The notes under the pieces: generated by a model
The model's input: only the letters and a program-made list of their open reading frames with translations
Database searches by the model: none
Told to the model about the DNA's origin: nothing
Shown here: positions 1-10,743 of the stretch, piece after piece
Layout of the letters: every line of letters begins with the position of its first letter
How positions within the stretch are numbered: the first letter of the stretch is position 1
DNA from: Sipunculus nudus
Lineage: Eukaryota > Annelida > Sipuncula > Golfingiida > Sipunculidae
Direction of reading: 5' to 3'
Assembly: GCA_026874595.1 (NCBI GenBank)
Contig: CM049311.1
Coordinates: 55,057,676 to 55,121,675, forward strand
DNA: 64,000 nt
Made by a program: the position numbers and the translations under genes

Positions 1-2676
1 GACTCAAGAGACAATGCAACTAAATTGTGGTCGGTCTGCAACCCGAGGCGTTGTATTGTCAAAGGTTAAATATCAAAGCTGGCGGATAGGTAATTTCTTA
101 GAATAATATATACATTACAATGACACCTTTTTTATAATGGCGCATTGTCTAAAGGGAGGCCACCGTCATTAATAAAAACAGATATTGTGATTATTGTTAT
201 ATGTGCCGCTGATCAGGCAGATTCGGAAAGATCAATGTGCGAAAAAAAATCAACGGGATCGGATATCTTTTAAACAATCAACATGATAAAATGTTCTTGT
301 TTGTGTGGACAATTGAGGCTGCCGGATCCTTAACAACGTCATGCCACAGAGTAAACTCAAGAAAATCTTTTTATTGTCTACATGTTTTCCCTGAAATTAT
401 ACCATGTATGTTTTACTGTCAGATCAACTTTAAATTATTCCGATATAAAGTTAATACGAAAGCCTTTTAAAATTGAAAATCTCATATTGAAATGAACCTC
501 AAAGAAACTGTCAATTAAAATGGAAGTATAACACACATATTTTGGCAGATATTCATTTCTACTTAAAGAGAACCACATCTTGCCTTTCTGTTACAATAAT
601 AAGGAAAATTAGAATTATAAGCGCACTTAATCGCATAGGACCCTCTAATTGATCGTAGCTTTAACAGAACAACAGTAGTTAGTTCATTACTATAATTGCA
701 GGTAACGTGACCACATCTTTACTGCAAGATGCCTTCTCATGACGCATGGAGTCAGTCAATGGTTTTTTGAATGGTCACATAAATATATGTATTAACTTGG
801 CGACATGCACTCAAACCGCTGGAATATATATCATTATATGGTTGATTCAGAATATATTTCAATATTGGCCGATGAAATATTTCAAGTTTTCTTTTCTATG
901 TCTTTGTAATAAGTATTTAGGTCCTAACATGCCAACATTCCAATGTGTTTAAATTGCAAACAAACAAGAAATAAAGTAAATATCAGTCGCAGATGTGACC
1001 ATAAATCTTCCATAAATTAGATAGATAAATAAGCGAGGCAGGAGACAGGGAATTATCGCAGTTCGGTTATTCTGATATTATGACTATCTTTAATTTAAAG
1101 AAATGCTGGTATTCGGTTTTATACTATTTTATCGCCAAACTATTTAAATAAGAGAGATCGTATGATAGCCAGTGGAAATGAACATTGGCTCCTTATTATG
1201 AGGTTTAAATAGATTTTATAAATGTTATACTTTCTTAAACTTTAAGCACCTTTACTGACCAAGTCAGTTATTTACTCATTGAAACGAATACAAATCACGC
1301 TAGCCTGTAGCACACAGGCTCATTCCATGTGGTAAGGTAACCCAGTTGTGTCTGATATGAAAATGTAGCGTTTAATCCAACATCGAGACAAACAAATTAA
1401 TCATTGCTCTTGGAAGTAAGGAATAATTGTTTCAAATGATTGTTCTTCGGAAGTAGTGCTGGCTTACGTGGGTGCAGGTTCCGCCAGATGTGACGGCATT
1501 ACCACTCCCATCGTAATGGTGTAGACCCGGGGAGCGCCGGCGCCGTGTTTAGTGCTTCGTATCACTTGTAGATTAATCAACCCGCTTTCTTTAAAATTCG
1601 TTCTATTACCCTATGATATATGCCGTAAAATACGCCGTGCCATTGATGTTTAATACCTATATTTTAGTTCATCCGACCATAGACCATTCGGTCTACTATT
1701 CACAAAAATGCTTGTTTTCCTTTATTTCTTGACTGATTTTGATTGTTGTTCTTTTATCTGATAGGACTAGGTGTGGGCTTTAAACTTCGACACAGATGTT
1801 TAAGGTTATTAATAATGCTAATTTATACTAATTCATTTTTTTCAAAACCAGAAACAAAGTCTTCTTAGACTGCTTATTTATAGACTGATTTTTAATCTGC
1901 TTCTTTTACCTGATTGCGCTTGGAGCCATTTTAAAAAAATTTATACACAGAATTTTGAACCTGCAGGTGCATGAGGACTAACGCCATGCTTGGGCAGAAA
2001 AATTGAACCCGCCCCCGCCCCGTAATCATTGAAAAAAAAATCAGTCCGCCTCTCCCCGCAGTTACTGTGATTCTTTCTGCCCGCCACAGCCCCCCCCCCC
2101 CAAAAAAAAAACTTTATGATCCAAAGGTTTACATGTCAAGATTATATATACAGCACAAATATCAGCCATGCTTATTATTAATCTATATGAAATGTTTAAT
2201 TCCAATACATGTTTTAGCAAAGATTAAAGCCACATTCATAAAATATTTTAATAGACATGTTTAATTGCTTATAAATGGATTCCACATACAATTGTTATAT
2301 AGCATACCTTAAACATTTCATACCTTTCATACTTAACAGGGGAAATAAACCGCCCTATTGTGTTGTTGTGTCTGTTACTTTTTAAATTTATAAAAAAAAA
2401 ATATATGATTCTTCAAAGTATGTGTACCCAAAAGTACCCTTTTAAATAGTATTGGCTACTGAGATGTGTTTGCTGGTTAAAATCTTTTCAGTCATAATCT
2501 TCTAATTACCTGAAACTGAGACTAACGAGACGGTCAAGGGAATAAAGAGGGAATCTGACCGATGTGGCCTTAGGTTCAGGATGTTAATTGAGATAAGCAT
2601 GACCAGAAAGGTATTTCTTGTAGCAGTCTCCACCACATTATGCTGTGCCCAAACAGAGATTTTACCAGCCTGTGGT
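1..2676. other. AT-rich intergenic DNA, no gene seen
   Basis: I see no supported gene. Open frames are short, AT-rich and lack recognisable motifs or convincing splice borders. A small GC-richer patch lies near 1450-1550 and a poly-C/poly-A run near 2090-2110. Neither has a clear function. Confidence 0.6.
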
Positions 2677-3117
2677 CAATGTAGCTGTTTTCCCATTTGG
2701 AAAATAACCTGTAAATATACTGAATACATGATTTGGTTAGTACGTATGTTTTAAAGCATTGTGGAGATACAGTGTAATAAATTAAACTAAGAAAACACTC
2801 AAGTATAGATGAAGATGAGATGATCAAACGTTTTGGAAAACAGCTGTTATATATACATCATAAAAATTATATGTTCTTTTGTTACCTATGTATGTCCTTC
2901 ATAATGTAACAATAAGAGCGAAACTGCTGTTACCCACACAATTTTTATTTTTCCCCTTGTTTCACGACGAGGCCCGATATTTACAACTTATACGAGATTT
3001 TACTTAGTTGGAGGGGGATTATATGAGCATAATTTGGGTCCATTTTAATCAGAATGGCACCTTTACGGAAATTCATCTTTGTTTGATGTCAAATGTAACA
3101 ATCGTATGTGTTTGCAT
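2677..3117 (+). repeat. Left arm of a long inverted repeat
   Basis: This stretch is the degenerate reverse complement of 8830-9261. Matching landmarks run in opposite order in the two arms: CAATGTAGCTG, GATGAGATGATCAAACGTTT, CAGCTGTT, GAGATTTTACTTAGTTG, ATTTGGGTCCATT, TTTACGGAAATTCATCT and TATGTGTTTGCAT. The arms are about 440 bp with small indels and enclose about 5.7 kb. Such a structure fits a foldback-type element or an inverted segmental duplication. No transposase was recognised inside. Confidence 0.85.
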
Positions 3118-3644
3118 AAATAAGCTTCCATCAGCATCATGTAGCTATCAGCATCATATTATTCTGGATTATTCGTCTGCTATGTGATCGCCAACCCTGT
3201 CGACTTGCCTGTGCAAGATTAACTCATATCTCCACTTTCTGTAGCTAAACCAAAAAAGACTTTTACTTTAGATTTAATATTAAAATTAACAGCTTTTTAA
3301 AGGGAAAATGACCCAAAAGAGCATAAATTTAATTCGATTTTTTTAAATGGCATTATGGAAACATACAAATTAAGTCAATAGCAACATATGACAACTGATG
3401 GGAATGAGCACACGCTTCTGACGTCATTTCTGTTACCGAATATTTCAGGAATACCTGTAACCTTCAGCGCCAAAATTCGTGTTATATAAACGACGATGAC
3501 AATTCGTTAGAGTTTTATCAACAGCCCCGCCCCCGACAATTGTGTCGTCGGTGTTATGCATCATAATGAGGTTAAAAAAGTCTTTCTGAAACTGAGAACT
3601 TAAAATGCATAGCGCAAATCGGCAACATATAGATGTATTAATTA

Positions 3645-5110
3645 AACGTGCACGTATGAACGAACGACTGATTAGTATATTCTGGCAGGGGTTTAGACAG
3701 AGATTGAGAACCCTTTGAATTGTGTACAAAGAAAACCTTTTTTTCATACAACCCATAAATCGGCCGAACTATTAAAACCATGGTTATCATGATAATTAAT
3801 TCTGAATGTCTAAAACATCAAAATACCTGTAACCCCTATAAAACGGTGATCGTGTAAAGGGTCTCAGCTCTTTGTGTCCACAAAAAGTGCTCCCTATTAA
3901 AAGATTCATGTGGACATGTGTTCCGTGCATGAATTTAAATTTCTACATACTTTTAACAGAGTAAAATTCCTTAAAAGGCGATATAATGGAAATTGGGGTC
4001 AGTAGGGATTACAGGTCGCCTCCCGAAAAAGCGTGACAGGCGAAAAAGGTTTTGCTGAACATTTGTAGAGGGTTAGGGAAAAGAAATATCAATTGTACAT
4101 TTCATTTTGGAGGTTATAAAAATCACCACAATATATATTTTCTTATAAACCATTATGACAAAGGACCATTACTTTGTCCCAGTGTGGAAGCCACCCATTC
4201 GTGTTTATTTGTTCTGTCTCTTGCACGGTGAACTCGTGTTACTGAAGCATGAAAGTGTTCACACATGAAACGCATACACGTGAACACATGGCTGATATTT
4301 AAGAAGATTCTGGTGGAGGTCTGTACACCCTGACTACAAATTATGGTTTGTGATCGATTTAAAGATGTACTGGTGATATATTTTTTATCAACGTCCCTAC
4401 AGACAACGGATCTTAACAAATATTTATGACCCCCCCCCCCCCCCCACCCAACCCGAATGATAATTATGTTGTGGGGCTAGCCCTTTTGAAAAAAAAACTT
4501 CGGAAAACACATGACTTGGCCTAACTTTTTAACCATGGTTATCATTGAATGATATTTTTGAATGTATAAAAATCAACATACCTATAACCAATAAAAAAAT
4601 TGTAAACCGGTGATCACATCACTGGTCTCAGTGCCCAGTGTTGACCGAACTGAAATGCCCTCGCATTGAAAGCGGAGTTATGTGGTTTTCGAATTAATCT
4701 TTACTTGCTTTTGAGAGAGAAAATTCCTTAAGACTCGTTACAATGGATATGGAGGGATCAAAGGTGCTTACAGTGGACCCGCGTGACCGCGTATTGCACG
4801 GAAATGCCTTTTGGACAGGACATGCGCTCTGGTCTTAACAGGCCATTGAAAATCCCGGAGGCGCCTCCTGAAAAAGCGTCACAGGCGTGGAGGACCTAAC
4901 AGCACAAAAGAAATAGGGGCACCTAATGGGGTATTTTTAAAATTACCAATTATTCAGCAAAATAGGGCATAATCCCGCAAAATAAAACAAACATGTCCTA
5001 GAAGAGCGCACCACCGATACGTCTACCGAATTTGGAGAGTCAAATCAGAACGGAAGCAGGTAAACCGTGGTCTAGAAAAAACTCAACTTCGTATTAATTA
5101 TATTAACTAG
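3645..5110 (+). repeat. Degenerate duplicated block, copy 1
   Basis: This block matches 5868-7370 along its whole length with substitutions and indels. Shared landmarks in the same order include GTGCACGTATGAA, TAAATCGGCCGAACTATTAA, GGGTCTCAGCTCTTTGTGTC, GGACCCGCGT and GGAAGCAGGTAAACCGTGGT. Inside each copy an ACCATGGTTATCAT module recurs after about 757 bp (starts near 3774 and 4531 here), so the block is itself built of older repeats. Short open frames in both copies look fortuitous. Confidence 0.85.
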
Positions 5111-5867
5111 CTGCTCCCGTGGAAAATCCACGGCTCTGTCTGATGCATATTTTTGTATTGAGCTGATAGGAACTAAACGACGCATATTTTAATCCTAAGG
5201 TTTTTGCAGGATCTTTTGCCATGTGTTTCACTTATATGATATAAAGATTAGTTCTGCTAGAATTCCCAAGGAACACCTCCCCAAATATCAACACAAAAAG
5301 AAAAATTACTTTTATTCCAAAATCTCACAAAAAATAAATTTCGGAAAGAGACGTGAGGGAGTTACTAATTTTTAAGTGAGAAGTTTTCTTTCCGATAAGC
5401 ATCATAGGTCCGACAGCTTCATTACTTCGGAAATATCGTAGATTTAACGATTGTATAAAGAAAGCATTCTACCGTGAAATTATATGAAAGATGCTTTGTA
5501 TTATTTGAAGCTCAGGCGACATCGTGAAACACGATGTTTATTCAGCGTAGTCAGCTGAGGATATAGTCTAAGGCATGTTAACAGACACATGCGTTATTTG
5601 TATACAAAATGTGACAAAATGTAATATACAGATTTTGCTGAAATTTTGTAGAGGGGTAGAGTAAAACTGCATCCGTAATCCATTACTTTTTGGAGGTAAT
5701 CGGAATCACCCTAATATACTTTTTCTTAAGTGCCATAATCACAATTCCACAAAGGAATAATTATAAGGGGCTTTTCCTTGGTCCCCGAGTTTGCAATTCG
5801 TATGCAGTTGTTCTGCCTCTCGCCTGGTGAACCCTTGTTTCTGATCCATGACAATATTTTACATAAA
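5111..5867. repeat. Spacer between the two blocks, partly related to them
   Basis: The spacer is about 757 bp, the same as the internal module spacing of the flanking blocks. Its right part (about 5637-5860) is clearly related to 4050-4260 and 6330-6520, for example around TTGCTGAA, GTAGAGGG and the TTCTGCCTCTCGC segment. It may be a more diverged member of the same array. No gene was seen. Confidence 0.55.
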
Positions 5868-7370
5868 ATGTGCACGTATGAATGAACGATCGTTTAGTGG
5901 ATTCAGGCGGGGGTTTCAAAGTCCCAAAGAGACTGAGGACCCTAAGTAATGTGTGCAATCCCCCTTCCTTCCCCAGGGTTTCCTTTTTTTAAAGAAAAAC
6001 TTTTTTTTCAAACAACTCATAAATCGGCCGAACTATTAAAACCATGGTTATCATGGAAAGATACATCTGAATGTTTAAAAACTAACATACCTGTAAGCCT
6101 ATAAAACGGTGATTGTGAAACGGGTCTCAGCTCTTTGTGTCCACTCAACGGAAAAATGCTCCCTATTAAAAGATTCATGTTGACATGCGTTCCGCGCTTA
6201 AATTTAAAATTTTTACTTCCCTTTGACAGAGTAAAATTCTTTAACAGGCGATATTCTTAATGGAAACGGACTTCAGTGGTGATATTTTCCATCTGAAAAA
6301 ACGTGACAGGCGAAAATGTTTTGCTGAACAGTTGAAGAGGGTTAGGGTAAAGACATATCAATAGTCCATTTCATTTTGGAGTTAATAAGAATCACCACAA
6401 TATATAATTTCTTATAAACTATGATGACAAAGGACCATTACATTGTCCCCGTGTGGAAGCCACCCTTTCGTATTTATTTGTTCTGCCACTCGCACGGTGA
6501 ACTCGTGTTACTGAAGCACGACAGTGTTACACATGAAACGCATACACGTGAACACATGACTGATATTAAAGGAGATTCTGATCGAGGTCTGTACGCCCTG
6601 ACTACAGATTATAGTTTGTTATCTATTTAAAGATATACTGGTGATTTTTTTTTATGTTTCACCGTCACTACAGACAATGGATCTTAAAAAATATATATGA
6701 CCCCTCCCCCCCCCCTAAACCCGAATGATAATTAAGTTGTGGGGCTTCTTTTTGAAAAAAAAAAAACTTCATAAAACACATGACTTGGCCGAACTTTTGA
6801 AACCATGGTTATCATGGAAAGATATTTCTGAATGTATAAAATCCACATACCTGTTACCCATGAAAAATGTGTCAAACGGTGGTCACATCACTGGACTCAG
6901 TGCCCAGAGTTGACCAAACTGAAAGCCCTCGCATTGAAAGCGGAGTCATGTGGTCTTTGGATTAAGACCATTACTTCCTTTCGAGAGAGAAAAAAATCCT
7001 TTACAATGGATATGGGGGATCAATGGGGATTATAGTGGACCCGCGTAACCGCGTATTGCACGGAAATGCCTTTTGGACAGGACATGGGCTCTGGCCACGG
7101 TCTCAACAGGCGTGTGAAAATCCCCGAGGCGCTTCCTCAAAAAGCGTCACAGGCGTGGAGGACCTTGCACCACAAAAGAGATAGAGGCACCTTATGGGGA
7201 AATATTTAAATTATTAATTATTCAGCATAACAGGGCATTATCCCCGAAATATAAAACAAACTTGTCCTAGAAGAGCTTACCACCGATACGTCTGCCGAAT
7301 TTGGAGAGTCAAATCAGAACGGAAGCAGGTAAACCGTGGTCAATACCCAACTCCGTATTAATTATATAGA
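5868..7370 (+). repeat. Degenerate duplicated block, copy 2
   Basis: This is the second copy of the 3645-5110 block, offset by about 2.27 kb. ACCATGGTTATCAT modules start near 6040 and 6801. The ends of similarity agree in both copies: GTGCACGTATGAA at the left and GTAAACCGTGGTC plus GTATTAATTATAT at the right. No supported coding region is present. Confidence 0.85.
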
Positions 7371-8829
7371 TAATATTAAGCTGTCGCATATTATAGAAAC
7401 ACGAAACATATTTAGTAATGTCAAATTTTGTCCTGTAAGATATCGCAAATTCAGGGGTTTACTTGTATCTAAAAGACTCACAAATGCAAACAACAAAATG
7501 ATTTGCCCTGAACAGCCTATGGCTAAAAATCGCTAATTAATTACACATATGCATTTAATAATCCTTCCATTGATGCACAAGAATGACTAAGCTACATTTC
7601 TCCGAGAAAATAAAAAAAATAAGATGATGACCTTGGACTGTAGTAGGTATATATATATAAATGGTCATATGGGGGAAGGGGCTCTAATCGCAAGGAATAG
7701 TTGGCTATCGTTTAGGACACGGGTATCTAGAATATCTCAGTTAAGCGCATGTTTCGTTAAAACTATATAGGTTAACGCGCAGTCAAGCATGTGGGTGGCA
7801 TGCATAAGGAAAGAAAAATCATTATTGAATTTCACCATACACATTCTTCTCCTTATTGTTATATGAAAATTTATGAGAATTAAAATGCATTGTCTACCTT
7901 ATTGAATAATGTTACCAAACTCATATATCAGCTATTCATTCTTATTTCAATATGCAAGGTGTGGTTTTCATAATATTTTATCAGCATTCCTTTTTGTTTG
8001 CACTTCAAGTTCTGAATTTGAATAGGGAGTCTGTATATTGGGGTACAAGTTAACGCTGTCCTTACTTTAAAGAACTAATATGTTCCTACCTTACCCAGAG
8101 GCATTTTTCCCATTTACTGAGTTTCTGTCTCAAGAGATATTTATTAATGTACTCGTAGCACAGTGCCACTATACTTTTACAAAAGCTTTTGAAGAGGTTG
8201 GAGCATATTTGTGATCTGAGCCGGACAGACACATTACCCGGATATCATAAAAAAATAGAAAGTAGTCAAATACCACTGATTCCGCCATGATTTTAAACAA
8301 ACCGTTCTGTGTTTTTCATAGAAAATGTGTTTCACGGTACACGAACTGCATGGTTGACGCCGAAATAAATTACCATTGGCCTCGTTTTGGATAGACACCT
8401 CCTGGTGGTGATCAGGATCTTCTTAAAAATTTAAAGGATTGTTTTCTGTGTATCACCCTATTCCTCTACAAATTTGTACTGAAGAAGCTTGTACAGACAG
8501 AGCCAACAAATAACAAACCAGGGAAGTAAGGGAAGTAAAACATAAAAATATACATCCGAAGTCTGTGAATGTGAGCGGCCACGTGCGGAAGTCCACATTC
8601 AGATTACCCCCCAAAAAATGTAAAGACTGCATTAAATTCATGCAGAAGGGGGAGGCTTCAAGTATGACTCAGCTGTCTGTAATGCTTTTGCACCCATTAT
8701 AATATATACATATATTTGAAGAGACCAGTTAGTTTTCCATGCATGTGACAGCTTTGTTCGTTCGTATGTACACCCTTCATAATACACTATACAAAAACTC
8801 TTTTGTTATGCATGTCCCTTTAATATTAT
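7371..8829. other. AT-rich interior of the inverted repeat, no gene seen
   Basis: This is the rest of the interior between the two inverted arms. I saw no recognisable open frame, repeat array or RNA gene. Short open frames appear to be chance. Confidence 0.5.
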
Positions 8830-9261
8830 ATGCAAACACATACAACTGTTACATTTGCCACGAATACAGATGAATTTCCGTAAAGGTGCCATTTTGATTT
8901 AATGGACCCAAATTATGCTCACATAATCCCCCTACAACTAAGTAAAATCTCGTATAAGTTGTTAATATCGGGCATCGTCGTGTTACAAGGGGGATAAATA
9001 AAAACTGTGTAGATAACGGCAGTTTCGCTCTGTTTGTTTCATTATGAAGGTCATCCATAGGTAACCAAAAAGGATATTATTTTTATAATGTATAACAGCT
9101 GTTTTCCAGAACGTTTGATCATCTCATCTTCATCTTTACTTGAGTGTTTAATTAGTTTAATTTATTACCCTCGATCTGCAGTGTGCTTTGGAATATGCGT
9201 ACAAACCAAATCATGTGTTCAGTATATTTACCTTTTTTCAAATGGGAGAACAGCTACATTG
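8830..9261 (-). repeat. Right arm of a long inverted repeat
   Basis: This is the reverse-complement partner of 2677-3117. Similarity stops close to the CAATGTAGCTG landmark at the outer edge and the TTTGCAT landmark at the inner edge. Both arms read with a loosely conserved peptide (IISSSS, SLIYY, TKSC, QYIY) on the outward strand, but the frames are short and AT-rich, so I do not call a gene. Confidence 0.85.
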
Positions 9262-9518
9262 AAAATGGTGGTCATTATGACTAAAACAATACCAAAAATG
9301 AATTCGCTGGGCCATAATACCCCAGAATGCATGTATTGGATGACCCTCTATGTCAAATGTAAAGGTAATTATGGCATTTTTGCTATTTTCGCAAATTTGC
9401 CCAAGGCTGACAGAGGGCCAACCAACATACTTTTCACACCTGTTATGTGGGCAATAAAACTCCACAAAGAAAAAAGCATAAGACCATAAAACAAGGTTAG
9501 CAAAAAAATGACTTTTGG
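9262..9518. other. Unassigned DNA beside the inverted repeat
   Basis: No supported gene. On the - strand it reads as hydrophobic stretches such as FIFGIVLVIMTTIFNVAV, followed by a GT-type donor sequence near 9234. Stops and frame changes interrupt it, so at most this is a relic of a membrane-protein exon. Chance is a serious alternative. Confidence 0.25.
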
Positions 9519-9531
9519 CTTCCGGACTAGT
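9519..9531 (+). repeat. Target-site duplication, left copy (13 bp)
   Basis: CTTCCGGACTAGT here is identical to 10731-10743. The two copies bracket the SINE at 9532-10730, and the T-run that follows is its poly(A) tail read on the + strand. A perfect 13-bp duplication is the normal signature of LINE-driven SINE insertion. Confidence 0.9.
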
Positions 9532-10730
9532 TTTTTTACACCCGAGCCTAATGGCTCATCCGGCCGGAGCTTATCCCGGTTTCGGTAGCGTGAAGCGACT
9601 ATAGTTGGCCGCACCACAAAGCGGACGAGACGAGACGAGATCGGACCGGACTTGAATCCGGTCCGGTCCGCTCAGTTTGCGGCAGTTGGCGGACCGGACT
9701 GCCAGTCCGGGACCGCTCCGGACCCAGTCCTGAGCGATCCTGACCATATATAAATGTTTTGATATTTCAGGACTGGTCCTGAGTGGTCCGGTCCGGTCCG
9801 CTTGAGTCCGCTTTGTTTGCGGGGGTTTTAGGACTAGCTAGGATCGGGACTTTGTCATTGACCATTGAGAGCAGCTCTCTGAATCACATGATAGACGTAC
9901 AAATCTGAAGATGGCGAATTAAGAGACGTTAAATAACGTTGGTGACACATGGAGTTTGGTGTACCTTTTAGCTATAAAGGGAAATACTTGCTAAAAAAAT
10001 TTGGTGTTGCTCACCACATCTATCATCTAAATACAGCAATAAGGATTCACGTGTAATTGCAATTTAATATAAAAATAACTACCAAAGATATACTTCTGTT
10101 GATCATATTTCGATAGTTAAGTATGATCAAAACAGTAGTATTGTATATAAATATAGTTTCCTATTTATATACAGAAAACTAAATTTAGAGTAATGTAATA
10201 CAAAGCAAATACGTCATAGCACAATACCATTGTTTATATGTGTTTTATGATGACAGGCAAAGTTACCATAAATTGAATAGTTTGTAGATATCCAGGTTTA
10301 TTTATAAATGGAAGTATATTACCTCAGATAGAGATGCCATAATTTTTGTATGTATGTATGTATATAATATAATATAATATAATATAAGAGTATCTTATTA
10401 AAAAAATCTTATCCGATCCGCTCTGTGTGCGACCCCTCTAGGACCTCTAGGAAAGATTGTGGCGGACTCTACAGGATTTTCAGTCCTGTCTGGTCCGATC
10501 CGATGTCGTCTCGTCCGCTCTGTGTGCGGCCTGCTTAAAGGAGTTAAACTCCCCCTGGATGGGACGCTGGTCCATCGCAGGTTACCTTCCCAGTATTTAT
10601 TGGTACCCATTTCTACTGCTGGAAGGACAGAGGCACACTTGCGGTTTGGACCTTGCCTAAGGGTCTTGGCAGGGTTGGTGTCTGACCGATATTCGAACTC
10701 ACGACCTCTAGATCATGAACCCGGCCCCCA
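9532..10730 (-). mobile_element. tRNA-derived SINE, split by a MITE
   Basis: Read on the - strand, the element starts at 10730 with a tRNA-like head containing a B-box-like GAGTTCGAATAT. A central domain follows near AAGACCCTTAGGCAAGGTC, then a block with CCGGGATAAGCTCCGGCCGG, and it ends in a short poly(A) at 9532-9537. Perfect 13-bp target duplications flank it. The SINE itself is about 275 bp; the remaining 925 bp is a later MITE insertion at 9607-10531. The central domain is shared with the SINE at 26940-27217. Members of this type would depend on a LINE for mobility, and this copy is disrupted. Confidence 0.85.
9607..10531. mobile_element. Non-autonomous DNA transposon (MITE) nested in a SINE
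   Basis: The ends are imperfect terminal inverted repeats of about 48 bp. The left end begins GGCCGCACCACAAAGCGGAC; the right end, reverse-complemented, begins GGCCGCACACAGAGCGGACG, and both continue AGACGA and CGGA. The 5' interior is full of short palindromes built from GGTCCGGTCCG and CGGACCGGAC. No transposase frame is present. A clear target duplication was not identified, so the superfamily is open. It interrupts the SINE, which makes it the younger insertion. Confidence 0.85.
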
Positions 10731-10743
10731 CTTCCGGACTAGT
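10731..10743 (+). repeat. Target-site duplication, right copy (13 bp)
   Basis: CTTCCGGACTAGT here is identical to 9519-9531. It marks the 5' end of the - strand SINE. Confidence 0.9.
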
